Shown: positions 52,773-63,000 of the stretch, one piece after another | Layout: every line of letters begins with the position of its first letter | Position numbering within the stretch: the first letter of the stretch is position 1 | NCBI RefSeq assembly: GCF_008386395.1 | Contig: NZ_CP043761.1 | Coordinates: forward strand, 806,001 to 870,000 | Length of the DNA stretch: 64,000 nt | Source of the DNA: Paenibacillus sp. 37 | Lineage (GTDB): Bacteria; Bacillota; Bacilli; Paenibacillales; Paenibacillaceae | Direction of reading: 5' to 3' | Made by a program: the position numbers and the translations under genes | Notes under the pieces: generated by a model | The model's database searches: none | Told to the model about the DNA's origin: nothing | What the model saw: only the letters and a program-made list of their open reading frames with translations

Positions 52773-52923
52773 CTTTTTATTTTGATCATCTTTAGGAAGA
52801 AGAAATGATTGACTGGTGTTATGTAACCGTTACTAACCGGGTAAACATTTGAATGTGTGGTAGATAACCTTGTATGCTTAGTGATATAGCTATGCATCAA
52901 CATCATGAACTGGAGGGGTTAAT

Positions 52924-55215
52924 GTGGAACGTGACATCAAGGAACTGGTACAGCAGATGACACTGGAAGAAAAAGCGGGTATGTGCTCAGGACTGGACTT
53001 TTGGCATCTGAAAGGGGTGGAGCGTCTTGGCATTCCATCCATCATGGTGACGGACGGACCTCATGGGCTGCGCAAGCAGGATGGAAGTGCGGATCATCTG
53101 GGTCTGACGTCGAGCGTGCCTGCAACCTGTTTCCCTTCTGCGGCAGGACTGGCTAGTTCATGGGACAAGGAGCTGGCGCGTCAGGTCGGGGTGGCCTTGG
53201 GGGAGGAGTGTCAGGCCGAGGATGTAGCGGTATTACTTGGACCGGGTGTAAATATTAAACGTTCCCCACTGGGCGGTCGTAATTTTGAATACTTTTCCGA
53301 AGATCCGTTGTTATCTACGCAGATGGCTACCGGTCATATTCAGGGTGTGCAGAGCCAGGGTGTGGGTACATCTCTCAAACACTTTGCAGTCAATAATCAG
53401 GAAGAACGGCGCATGTCGATTGATGCGGTGGTGGATGAACGGACGCTGCGCGAGATTTATCTGGCGAGCTTTGAAGGTGCGGTGAAGGATGGACAACCGT
53501 GGACGGTGATGTGTTCCTACAATAAGGTGAACGGTACGTATGCTGGTGAGAATGAATGGTTGCTTACGGATATCCTGAAAGACGAATGGGGACACGAAGG
53601 TCTTGTGGTATCCGACTGGGGCGCGGTCAATGAACGTGCAGACGCCCTTGCAGCAGGACTGGAACTGGAGATGCCCACAAGTGGTGGAATTGGTGAGCGT
53701 AAAGTGATCGATGCTGTAGAGAACGGACAACTGCCGCTGGACAAGCTGGATCGGGCGGTGGAGCGTTTGCTTACGCTGATCTTTAATGCTGTTGATCAAA
53801 AGCAAGATGGGGCTACATATAATAAGGACGAACATCACCACCTTGCGCGCAAGGTGGCAGCCGAGAGTATGGTTTTGCTGAAAAATGAAAAAGGTCTCCT
53901 GCCGCTGGGGCGTGAAGGCGAAGTGGCGTTAATTGGGGCATTTGCGCGTAAACCCCGCTTCCAGGGCGGTGGCAGTTCCCACATTAATCCAACCAAAGTG
54001 GATGATATTGTGGAAGAGATGACCCAGGTGGCTGGCGAAGGTGTAACCTTCTCATATGCTCCAGGTTATCGGATTGAAGCGGATGATGTGGATGAAACAT
54101 TGATGCATGAGGCTATTCAGGCAGCGCAGTCGGCTGATACTGCCGTGGTGTTCGTTGGATTGCCGGATCGTTATGAATCCGAAGGGTATGATCGTGCCCA
54201 TCTGCGTCTGCCTGACAATCATATTCGTCTGATCGAAGAGATTGCGAAGGTTCAATCCCGTGTGGTCGTTGTGCTGAGCAATGGATCTCCAGTGGAGATG
54301 CCTTGGCTGCCTCAAGTACAAGCCGTGCTTGAAGCTTATCTTGGTGGACAGGCCGTTGGTGGAGCGATAGCTGATCTGTTGTATGGAGAGGTGAACCCGT
54401 CCGGTAAACTGGCAGAGACGTTCCCTGCCAAGCTCAGTCATAATCCATCTTATCTGAATTTCCCGGGTGAAGGGGATCGTGTTGATTACCGGGAAGGCAT
54501 CTTTGTTGGTTACCGCTATTATGATAAAAAAGAGCTGGAGCCACTGTTTCCATTTGGTTATGGACTGAGTTATACAACATTTGAATATGCTGACCTGCAG
54601 GTAAATCGTACAGAATTGACGGATCAGGATGAAGTGAATGTACATGTTCGAGTTACCAATACCGGAGATATCGCTGGCAAAGAGATAGTACAGCTGTATG
54701 TCAGGGATGTAGAGAGCACAGTTATTCGTCCGGTGAGAGAATTAAAAGGATTTGCCAAGGTGGCCCTTGAACCTGGAGAGTCCAAAGTGGTGAGCTTCAC
54801 ACTAAACAAACGTTCATTCGCCTATTACAACGTAGATATGAAGGACTGGCATGTGGAGACCGGAGAGTTCGAGATTCAGGTAGGCAGCTCCTCACGGGAC
54901 ATTCATGTGCACACACGTGTGAATGTAGAGTCTACAGCGACATTCCTTCCAACCTATACGCGTAATAGTACATTGGGTGATATCCAGCGTGATCCGGCGC
55001 ATAAGAAGCTATTGGAACAGGCTTTGCAACAGTTCCAGAAAGCCAGCGGGTTCGGTGGTGAGGATGCTGGTGATCACGCAGATATGATGGATGCGATGAT
55101 GAAATATATGCCACTGCGTGCACTGGTTGCGTTTAGCGGTGGGGCCATGACGGAAGAAGCGATGAATGAACTTCTGGAGCAGCTGAACAACAAGGATCAT
55201 GGTATTCGGGGATAA
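52924..55215 (+). CDS. Glycoside hydrolase family 3 beta-glucosidase
   Basis: A 763-residue cytoplasmic GH3 enzyme releasing glucose or a related sugar from beta-linked oligosaccharides or glycosides. The N-terminal barrel has [41 protein letters not shown] and the nucleophile D231 in VVSDWGA; the GH3 C-terminal domain has [14 protein letters not shown] and a fibronectin III-like domain (about 575-645) follows the [14 protein letters not shown] motif. No signal peptide. The start is a GTG with GGAGGGG about 5 bases before it. An extra C-terminal helical part of about 95 residues is present. Confidence 0.94.
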   Translation: MERDIKELVQQMTLEEKAGMCSGLDFWHLKGVERLGIPSIMVTDGPHGLRKQDGSADHLGLTSSVPATCFPSAAGLASSWDKELARQVGVALGEECQAEDVAVLLGPGVNIKRSPLGGRNFEYFSEDPLLSTQMATGHIQGVQSQGVGTSLKHFAVNNQEERRMSIDAVVDERTLREIYLASFEGAVKDGQPWTVMCSYNKVNGTYAGENEWLLTDILKDEWGHEGLVVSDWGAVNERADALAAGLELEMPTSGGIGERKVIDAVENGQLPLDKLDRAVERLLTLIFNAVDQKQDGATYNKDEHHHLARKVAAESMVLLKNEKGLLPLGREGEVALIGAFARKPRFQGGGSSHINPTKVDDIVEEMTQVAGEGVTFSYAPGYRIEADDVDETLMHEAIQAAQSADTAVVFVGLPDRYESEGYDRAHLRLPDNHIRLIEEIAKVQSRVVVVLSNGSPVEMPWLPQVQAVLEAYLGGQAVGGAIADLLYGEVNPSGKLAETFPAKLSHNPSYLNFPGEGDRVDYREGIFVGYRYYDKKELEPLFPFGYGLSYTTFEYADLQVNRTELTDQDEVNVHVRVTNTGDIAGKEIVQLYVRDVESTVIRPVRELKGFAKVALEPGESKVVSFTLNKRSFAYYNVDMKDWHVETGEFEIQVGSSSRDIHVHTRVNVESTATFLPTYTRNSTLGDIQRDPAHKKLLEQALQQFQKASGFGGEDAGDHADMMDAMMKYMPLRALVAFSGGAMTEEAMNELLEQLNNKDHGIRG

Positions 55216-55345
55216 GGGGCAGTAGCCTTAGACCGAGTATCTGTCCTTCATGGGATTAAGTAATTGTGCAATCCGTGCAGGAACTGCGCAGAAAGCAACA
55301 AGAAGGTGTATATGAGGGCCAGCCGCATAGTGGCTGGTACAGTTA

Positions 55346-55377
55346 CCCGATCCGATTATGGATCGGGTTTTCTTTTT
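55346..55377 (+). terminator. Terminator of the GH3 gene
   Basis: CCCGATCC pairs with GGATCGGG around GATTAT, then TTTTCTTTTT. A CCAGCC/GGCTGG stem lies just upstream. The rest of 55216-55587 holds the promoter and Fur box described next. Confidence 0.88.
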
Positions 55378-55489
55378 GCATAAAGAAAAAGAGGGAGAAA
55401 GGAACGGTGGGATAGGCGGATAATCCATGCAACGTAACAGAAAGCGATAGAAACGACAGGACGGCTGTAACTTTGCTGAAGCAACATGG

Positions 55490-55541
55490 TTGTCGTAAAG
55501 GATGGATTATTCTATAATGAAGTAATTGATAATCATTTTCA
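55490..55541 (+). promoter_or_regulatory. Promoter and Fur box of the alpha/beta hydrolase gene
   Basis: TTGTCG, 17 bases, TATAAT (55513-55518), followed by TGATAATCATTTTCA (55527-55541), which matches the 7-1-7 Fur palindrome TGATAATnATTATCA at all but one position. Placed over the transcription start, it should block the promoter when iron is plentiful. Confidence 0.78.
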
Positions 55542-55587
55542 ATTAGATTCGGTGATAGATGACTATGCACGTAATCAGGAGGGGAAT

Positions 55588-56478
55588 ATGAATCCTAACC
55601 CTAGCTCACATACATTTGGTTCAAGTGCGTTTGTTCAGACCCGCGATGGTCGCAAACTACATTATATGTCCAGGGGAACAGGAGAATTGACGGTAGTGTT
55701 TGAATCAGGTATGGGCGCCTCCAGATCGAACTGGGGACTGGTTGCACCAGCTATTGCTGAGCATGCACGTGCTGTTGTGTATGACAGGGCAGGGGCGGGG
55801 AGAAGTGATGTCGACTCGGCTCCCCGCAACCTTGAACGCATTGCAGGGGACCTTGGGGAACTGCTGACAGCTCTGGGCCCGGGCCCATTCATTCTGGTTG
55901 GACATAGCTGGGGAGGTCCGATCGTACGGGCTGCGGCGGCTGCAAATCGCAATAGATTACGAGGCATTATCCTGGTAGATCCATCAGACGAGCATTGCGA
56001 AATGTATTTTTCCAAGCTTACTAAAAAGAGCTTTGCCATCAATGGTTTCATTATTCCAATCATGGCGCGGACTGGCTTATATAAGAAACTTGGCAGCAAA
56101 GCTGGAAGTGTTCAGCCTGACGATGTGGCAGCGGATCATCTCAAGGAAGATTTCACTGTACGGGCAGCTAGCACGATGCTTGCGGAAGGCAAAACGTTTC
56201 TGGATGACATGGCAGCGCTGCTGAAACATCCTCCGGCTCTGGGTGATCTGGAAGTTAGCGTGATCTCGGGTACGAACCCGGGCAAGGGAGAGGGGAAAAT
56301 CAGACCCGCCCTTATCACGGCGCATCGCCAGACGGTGAGCCAGCTGTCTAATGCGAGATGGATTGGGGCGGATCAATCGGGGCATATGGTTATGTATACA
56401 GACCCTCAGGTCATTATTGATGAAATTGTACGAATGATAAATGAAGTGGGCTCAAGCGCAAGAACAGATCAAAAGTGA
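55588..56478 (+). CDS. Alpha/beta hydrolase, probably iron-regulated
   Basis: A 296-residue hydrolase of the epoxide-hydrolase/proline-iminopeptidase-like fold. VFESGMGASRSNWG gives the oxyanion region, the nucleophile lies in LVGHSWGGPIV, the Asp is probably in ILVDPSDEH or near residue 230, and the His in DQSGHMVMY. AGGAGGGG lies 4-7 bases before the ATG at 55588; the frame extends 34 codons upstream through the Fur box and promoter, so the longer start is rejected. The Fur box suggests work in iron uptake, for example siderophore ester hydrolysis (inference). Confidence 0.85.
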   Translation: MNPNPSSHTFGSSAFVQTRDGRKLHYMSRGTGELTVVFESGMGASRSNWGLVAPAIAEHARAVVYDRAGAGRSDVDSAPRNLERIAGDLGELLTALGPGPFILVGHSWGGPIVRAAAAANRNRLRGIILVDPSDEHCEMYFSKLTKKSFAINGFIIPIMARTGLYKKLGSKAGSVQPDDVAADHLKEDFTVRAASTMLAEGKTFLDDMAALLKHPPALGDLEVSVISGTNPGKGEGKIRPALITAHRQTVSQLSNARWIGADQSGHMVMYTDPQVIIDEIVRMINEVGSSARTDQK

Positions 56479-56537
56479 TACAATACAAAGAAAAGCAGTG
56501 CGCGACATTGCTAGATAAGTTGAATTAGTCATTTACA

Positions 56538-56665
56538 CGATAACGAAGAGGACAGAAAGAACCTGAAAAAGCGGAGCGTTCGCCTTTATCACCGGATTTT
56601 TCCCTTGGAAAAGGGAATCAAAAAAATCTGGGGATAACAGCGATTGGAAGGTTGTTCTGTCATCG
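56538..56665 (+). repeat. Long-hairpin intergenic repeat, copy E
   Basis: 128 bp upstream of ilvA. CGATAACGAAGAGG, ACAGAAAGAACCTG, AAAGCGGAGCGTTCGCC, TTTATCACCGGATTTTT; loop CCCTTGG/AAAAGGG; AAAATCTGGGGATAA, CAGCGATTGGAAGGTT, GTTCTGT, CATCG. Arm order equals copies A and D. It lies in the leader of ilvA where a T-box might have been expected; no T-box was seen. Confidence 0.87.
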
Positions 56666-56730
56666 TAGTTTCAGTGTAAATAAACGTTGTTCAACTTATA
56701 TAGACCATAAAAGCGGAGTGTGGAGACAAC

Positions 56731-58023
56731 ATGAAACCAGTTGAACAAGAACCAACGGGAACCACAAGTCCCGGTCGTGCCAGTGTTGGCATGGAAGATA
56801 TCGTACGCGCACATCATGTGTTGCGTGAGGTCATTGTTAGAACGCCGTTACAGCGGGATGCTGTATTGTCGGCCAAATATAACTGTAATGTCTATCTGAA
56901 AAGGGAAGACCTTCAAGTGGTGCGTTCGTTCAAAATTCGAGGCGCCTATAATATGATTCGCAGTCTGACACCAGCCGAGATGGAGAAGGGTATTGTCTGT
57001 GCAAGTGCGGGCAATCACGCTCAGGGTGTTGCTTTTAGCTGTAATGCGCTCGGAATTAACGGCAAAATCTTCATGCCGAGTACAACGCCGAACCAGAAGG
57101 TGAAGCAAGTGAGACGCTTTGGCGGCAATAACGTTGAAGTGGTGCTGATCGGAGATACGTATGACGATGCATACGCAGAAGCAATGCGTGCATGTGACGA
57201 ACAGGGCATGACGTTCATCCACCCTTTTGATCAACCCAAGATTATTGCAGGTAATGGTACGGTAGCGATGGAAATCATGGAAAGTCTCGATGAGAATGCC
57301 GACTATGTATTCGTGACGATTGGTGGCGGAGGGCTGGCAGCCGGCGTGGGAACCTACATGAAGACCGTGAGTCCAGAGACACGCATCATTGGAGTTGAGC
57401 CACTTGGGGCAGCTTCCATGAGTGAGGCGATGTTCCGCAAACAGGTTGTGACGTTGGATGACATAGATAAATTCGTGGATGGCGCAGCGGTGAAACGGGT
57501 TGGTGATCTCACCTTTGATATCTGCAATAGTATACTTGATGACATTGTGAAAGTGCCAGAAGGCAAAGCCTGCACAACTATTCTGGAGTTATATAATGAA
57601 AATGCGATTGTGGTCGAGCCTGCCGGTTCCTTGGCTGTTGCGGCGCTTGAGCAATATCGTGAGCAAATCGTGGGCAAGACGGTGGTCTGCGTCATTAGTG
57701 GCGGGAACAACGATATCGACCGGATGCAGGAAATCAAGGAGCGTTCCTTGATCTATGAAGGTCTGAAATATTATTTCATGGTTAATTTCCCACAGCGTGC
57801 AGGAGCTTTACGTGAATTCCTGGAGGAAGTTCTAGGGAAGAATGATGATATCACCCGGTTTGAATATACGAAAAAGCATGATAAGGAAAATGGCCCTGCC
57901 TTGGTGGGCATTGAGCTGATGTACAAGGAAGATTACCAACCGCTCATTGAGCGTATGAACCGCAAAGGTATCGCCTATACCGAGCTGAACAAAAACTTGA
58001 ATCTGTTCAATATGTTAATCTGA
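56731..58023 (+). CDS. ilvA: Threonine dehydratase (biosynthetic)
   Basis: A 430-residue PLP enzyme converting threonine to 2-oxobutyrate for isoleucine synthesis. The PLP lysine is K68 in RSFKIRGAYNM, the phosphate loop VFVTIGGGGLAAGV, and CVISGGNNDIDRM closes the catalytic domain. A single ACT-like domain follows (about 345-425, VNFPQRAGALREFL), as in the Bacillus-type enzyme. TGGAGACAAC precedes the ATG, a weak site. It stands apart from other ilv genes. Confidence 0.94.
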   Translation: MKPVEQEPTGTTSPGRASVGMEDIVRAHHVLREVIVRTPLQRDAVLSAKYNCNVYLKREDLQVVRSFKIRGAYNMIRSLTPAEMEKGIVCASAGNHAQGVAFSCNALGINGKIFMPSTTPNQKVKQVRRFGGNNVEVVLIGDTYDDAYAEAMRACDEQGMTFIHPFDQPKIIAGNGTVAMEIMESLDENADYVFVTIGGGGLAAGVGTYMKTVSPETRIIGVEPLGAASMSEAMFRKQVVTLDDIDKFVDGAAVKRVGDLTFDICNSILDDIVKVPEGKACTTILELYNENAIVVEPAGSLAVAALEQYREQIVGKTVVCVISGGNNDIDRMQEIKERSLIYEGLKYYFMVNFPQRAGALREFLEEVLGKNDDITRFEYTKKHDKENGPALVGIELMYKEDYQPLIERMNRKGIAYTELNKNLNLFNMLI

Positions 58024-58066
58024 TGAATTATTCCAAGACAGGCATGCCATCGGAGGTGAAACAAAT

Positions 58067-58654
58067 ATGAAAGCAGATCACCACGAGGCCTCTCCTCTGA
58101 TCAGACCTGCGCGCATAGAAGATGCAGATCAGGTCATTCCATTACTGTATCAGGCGATAGGAGACATTGCATACGCGCTTGCGGGTGAGGCGGACCATGA
58201 GAAGGCGATGCAGATTTTGCAGGCGTTTTATGTACAGGCAAACAACCGGATTAGCTATCGTCACGTAACGGTGATGGAGCAGGATGGGCTGGTCGCGGGA
58301 ATTCTCGTAGCCTATGATGGCGGTCAAGCAGATCAGTTGGATCAGCCGATATTGAATCGCCCTGGACGAAGCCTTGAAGAGAAGTATGCATTGGTCAAAG
58401 AAACCCGTCCGGGTGAGTATTATCTGGATACTCTCTCGGTAAGTGAAGCTTATCAGGGGCAGGGTATCGGCCGGGCCCTGATGGCTGCTTTTGAGCAGCA
58501 GGGAAGAGAGCTGGGTCACTCGCAGGTATCCCTGATTGTAGAACGGGACAACGGCCGTGCGCTAATGCTCTATGAACGGCAGGGGTATGTCAAAGACGAT
58601 GTAATTGTCATCGGGGGACATGAGTATAATCATATGGTCAAACCGATTCAATAG
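58067..58654 (+). CDS. GNAT family N-acetyltransferase
   Basis: A 195-residue acetyl-CoA-dependent acetyltransferase of unknown substrate. The fold is visible from IRPARIEDADQVIPLLYQA at the start to the acetyl-CoA loop QGQGIGRALM and VERDNGRALMLYERQGY. GGAGGTG lies about 8 bases before the ATG. It follows ilvA by 43 bp, probably in one transcript, and ends at a strong terminator. Confidence 0.88.
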   Translation: MKADHHEASPLIRPARIEDADQVIPLLYQAIGDIAYALAGEADHEKAMQILQAFYVQANNRISYRHVTVMEQDGLVAGILVAYDGGQADQLDQPILNRPGRSLEEKYALVKETRPGEYYLDTLSVSEAYQGQGIGRALMAAFEQQGRELGHSQVSLIVERDNGRALMLYERQGYVKDDVIVIGGHEYNHMVKPIQ

Positions 58655-58702
58655 TACAGAGCGCTGACGGGTTAAGTCAGTTTCACAATTGAAAGCAAGA
58701 AG

Positions 58703-58737
58703 AAACCGCCACAGGAGCGAATCCTGTGGCGGTTTTT
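58703..58737 (+). terminator. Terminator of ilvA-GNAT
   Basis: AAACCGCCACAGG pairs perfectly with CCTGTGGCGGTTT around AGCGAAT, with five T residues. Strong, and usable from both strands. Confidence 0.95.
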
Positions 58738-58803
58738 GTTGTGGTTATCTGTTGGGATTTAGCCTGAATTTGAACCGGATGTTAACCGTGGGAGCGGATT
58801 AAC

Positions 58804-59772
58804 TCAATAGTTTGCATAGTCGCTTACAGGTACATTCTGCTCCAGCCATTTCTCGACAGTAGCCGTTTTCTCGAATTTGGCTTCGGTTACGATGTCCATG
58901 AACTTTTCGAGTTTGGTCAGGAAGGCACTGTCTTCGGAGGAGTTACGTTGTAAGACAGCTTTGTAACCTTTCTGGGCATTGGCTGTCATTTTGTTCGTTT
59001 CATAGTCAAATAAAGGCGTATTATTCAGGCCATAAAACGTATACAAGGTATAGTTATTCATCAGATTTTCTACCTGTTGTACCCGATTGGACTTCGGATA
59101 TTCGTTCAGGAATCGTTCCTGATTCATAGCGCGATTGAGTACCTCCTGATAGCCAATGACCAGTGCACCATCATCGGCGGCAAGGTTGCTGGTTTCAACT
59201 GCCATGATATTAATGTATTGTTTGATGTCTGGTTTCACGTACGAGATATATTTCTGAAAAGCCATATAATTCATGATCGGATAGAGGGAGCCTTCCAACA
59301 TAACCAGGCGATAACCGCTATCCCGTGCTTGCTGGAGCAGTGCACGCAGACTGGCGTCGTTGGTGCGGCTCATCAGTTGGGTGAAGCTATCATTCCACTT
59401 GTAGGCTTTGATCATCTTGTCTTGAACATTAGGCACCAGTAGACGGTCCGTCATGGCTGTTAACGCCTTGTTGCGGGCATTCTCCAGTTGTAAGACCATC
59501 AGAGTTGCATGATAAGTGGTGACTTGATTGATATGAGATTCGAGATAAATATCCGCGGCAGGCAAGCCGTTCTTTTTGTAGAGCATGGACTGAAATGTTT
59601 TATATATCGTTGTTGAACTGGCAGTTGTGACTTTGGGTTCTGTACTGGAAGAAGCGGCAGCAGCGACTCCGGATAAGGGAGCGACAGCCGTTTGGAGCAG
59701 CATGAGGATGGCGGTGGCTGTAATGAAGGTGCGCATGCCTTTACGTTTGGCAGATTGGAACGATGATGTCAT
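58804..59772 (-). CDS. Secreted protein of unknown function
   Basis: A protein of about 322 residues with a signal peptide (basic SAKRKGMR, core ITATAILMLLQ, likely cut after GVAAA-A). The mature part is helical and hydrophilic, with VTTYHATLMVLQLENARNKAL, MLEGSLYPIMNYMAFQKYI and DDGALVIGYQEVLNRAM as its most distinctive stretches. I do not recognise the family. GGGAGG lies 9 bases before the ATG at 59772; the frame goes on to 59817 without a site. Confidence 0.75.
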   Translation of the reverse strand: MTSSFQSAKRKGMRTFITATAILMLLQTAVAPLSGVAAAASSSTEPKVTTASSTTIYKTFQSMLYKKNGLPAADIYLESHINQVTTYHATLMVLQLENARNKALTAMTDRLLVPNVQDKMIKAYKWNDSFTQLMSRTNDASLRALLQQARDSGYRLVMLEGSLYPIMNYMAFQKYISYVKPDIKQYINIMAVETSNLAADDGALVIGYQEVLNRAMNQERFLNEYPKSNRVQQVENLMNNYTLYTFYGLNNTPLFDYETNKMTANAQKGYKAVLQRNSSEDSAFLTKLEKFMDIVTEAKFEKTATVEKWLEQNVPVSDYANY

Positions 59773-60088
59773 AGATATGAACCTCCCGTAGTTAAGAAAA
59801 TGATAGGTGTTGTTCACTAGTCACTATACATTAACCCAATTGGTGCAGGATGTGGTTGCGGAATGGTGACAAATTCTTCTGTTATTTTTAACTTTTGGAG
59901 GGTGGAAGATAGAGGAAGTTTTCTGCGAAAATAAATTTTGCACAACTGGAAACTTTTGAGCTGATCTGAACGTCTTAGATGTGCACAGGTAAATACAGGA
60001 ATTAATGAAAAGAACAGCGAATCTATTTCGATGTTAACTAATTGTGAGAATGGGGATATGGGATATGAGGAAAGCGGGAGGAAAACAA
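59773..60088. other. Divergent gap between two secreted-protein genes
   Basis: About 316 bases of ordinary intergenic DNA. No RNA, repeat or clear operator was found. Confidence 0.5.
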
Positions 60089-63000
60089 GTGAAGAAGGTA
60101 ATGTCAGCGCTGGCTGTATCGGCCATGCTGATGTCCGCACTTCCAACGTCGGTTATGGATGCAGCTGCGAGAATCAGCATATATATTAATGATGCAGAGT
60201 TATCCTCTGCTCAGGCACCTGTGATGAAAGGCGGACGCGTACTGGTTCCGCTTCGGTCGATTTTTGAAGGATTGGATGCGAAGGTACAGTACACGAACAG
60301 AACCAAAACGATTGTTGCAACTCGCGATGATCAGGAAGTTACTTTGAAACTTGGTTCCAAAACGGCATACATCAACGGGGAAGCGATATCGCTCGATGTA
60401 CCTGCGAACACGATTAAGGGCAACACGATGGTTCCAATTCGTTTTGTCAGTGAAGCTTTTGGAGAAAAAGTGTTCTGGAACTCACGCAATCAGCGTGTAG
60501 ATATTAAGACAACAGCAACACCTCCAGTAGATGAGACACAATATGCTGCTTGGAACATCTATGGTTCGGTATCCGGAAGTAACGGAGACGGTCGTGACTT
60601 GACCGTGAGCTTCACACGTCCAACTTCAGAGAAGGCGGTATCTGCTTACCGGATTATGCTGGTAAAAACACGCGATGTGAATAGCTTCACGGAGTCCTCA
60701 GCAACTGCCGTACCTTCTGCGAACTATACATCTGTTACACCGAATGGCAGCAACCCAAAACTGACGCTTAATGCACAGACGCGTGACGTGAACGGGGATT
60801 TGCTCAATAGCAATGAAACGTATCGCCTGTATGTACTGACTGTTGGTAACAGCAGCAATAATTATAAAAATGCATTGAACTGGTCTTCCCAGGCTTTGAA
60901 GCTCAATATTGTGAAATCCACAGTACAGGCAGTTACAAGTCTGCGTGCCGCAGATATTAGCGACTATGGCGATGGCCGCGATCTGGAGATTAACTTCACG
61001 CAGCCGAGCACGACATCGAACATTACGTATTATCGTGCATTTGTGGTTAAAGCGAAGGACTCTTCTGCATTCAATCTGGCTGCAGCGAACAAAGTGTCCA
61101 GTGCAAACTCCACGATCATATACAAAGGAAACAGTACCGCAGTGAAAAGCCAGCTGACCTCTTCGACACGGGATACCTCTGGCGAATTGATTAAAAGCGG
61201 CACAGCGTATGTGGTTTACATCTTGTCGGTAAGCACTAATACAACAACAGACAGCAAACTGTCCGCAGCATCATCTTCACTTACACTGTCCGTGAACACA
61301 GCAACGTCTCCAGTAATTACGCAGGTGAAGGATAACTCGGATTATGGAGATGGTCGTGATATTCAGGTGAGCTTTAACCGTTCATCGGATGAGTCCAAGG
61401 TGGCGAATTATCGCGTCTTTGTGGTGCGTAACTCGGTTGCCAGCAGCTTCAATCTGACAACGGCAAGTAACCTTTCCTCCAGTCTGTACTATACGGTGAA
61501 TAAAACAGGTAACAACATTACAACGACTTTGCCTTCATCCATGAAGGACACAAGTGGTTATAACGTAACGAATCTGCAAGATTATCGCATCTTTGTGATG
61601 GCGGTGGGCAATCAGCAAAATGGATACACCAATGCGCTGTCAGCTTCCTCCACTGCTCTGAGACTGACAACGACCGGTAACGCGGGAGTCATTAGCAACC
61701 TGGCTGTTGCGGATATTGGTGACAACGGTGATGGCCGTGATCTGCGGGTTTCGTTCAACAAAGCTGCGGATGAGTCCAGAATCTCTGGATATCGAGTATA
61801 CGTTGTTCGCTCCGGTAATGTGGGCAACTTCACACTAAGTGCAGCTAATGCGTCGAACTACTATACGCAGGTGAACAAAACGGGTGGTAACCTGTCCGTT
61901 ACGCTTCCGAATGCATATGATACAAGCGGTTCTAAAGTCCAAGAAGGTGTGAGTTATCGTGTATTTGTTGTATCGGTGAGCAACAGTGGGAATGCTAGCC
62001 AGAATGCACTGTCTAGTTATTCTTCATTAATCACATTATCCAAAACTGCTGTATTGACTGCACCAACAAGCATCACAGCAAAGGATATTGGCGATAATGG
62101 CAATGGTAGCGACATAAGTGTGACGTTTAATAGATCGGCGAATGAGACTAACGTTCATCACTACCGTGTGTTTGTAGTAAAGAAAACGAATGTAAGTGGA
62201 TTTGATCTGGCAGAAGCGAATCGAAATCCTAATTTTATTCCCCAGAGTAAAACTGGAGGAAGCGGAAACTACACTTTGACTTTAAATAATGCAAGAACGA
62301 CAGATGGCGCAGATATTCGAAATGATGAAGACTATCGTATATTTGTACTGGCGGTGAGCAATACCGGTACTATTTCGAATGTTCTATCTACGGTCTATTA
62401 TGATGTTAGGTTGTCTGTAACTAGTGAAGTTGGGAAAGTCGCAATCACTGATGTTGAAGTTAAGAAAGAAGAGCAAGCTGCAGGTAATGCTACCGATGTA
62501 AAAGTGACATATACAAAACCAGTCCCTGATCAAGCCATTGGACGTTATGTGTTAATGGTAGTACCTGCATCTACAACTTTCGATCTAAATGCGGCCAAAA
62601 AAACTGCGAAATCCAGCAATTCACTCGATGTTTCTGCAAGTACAGTTACAGAACTTCCTATTTCTTTATCCGATAGTAATGGTGACGAGATCAAAGCTGG
62701 AGCATACAAGATTGTTATTTTGTCCGAATCATCTGATGGTAAACGAGAATCAAGTATGACTACGTCGACTCCTTTCACGATTAAAGCAAAAAAACAGGCA
62801 CCAACGCCTGTTAATAGTGTAATAGATCTAAAAACAACTGTAAGTGCTTCTTCCATTAATATAATTTTCACTAAGCCAAATGAAGTAGGCATTGCTCGTT
62901 ACGATGTGTATATCATTAAAGAAGAGAGCAGCTCAGGAACTACTGGGAGAGTTTTAAAAGATGTTAGTGTAGGTGGTGCTCCTTTAGCAACAGTGGATAT

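Noticed and set aside
55486..55587. 34-codon N-terminal extension of the Fur-controlled hydrolase
   Set aside because: It would translate the promoter -10 and the Fur box; the ATG at 55588 has AGGAGGGG.
56538..56730. T-box riboswitch before ilvA
   Set aside because: The structured leader is repeat copy E; the T-box core TGG-containing bulge and a specifier loop are not seen.
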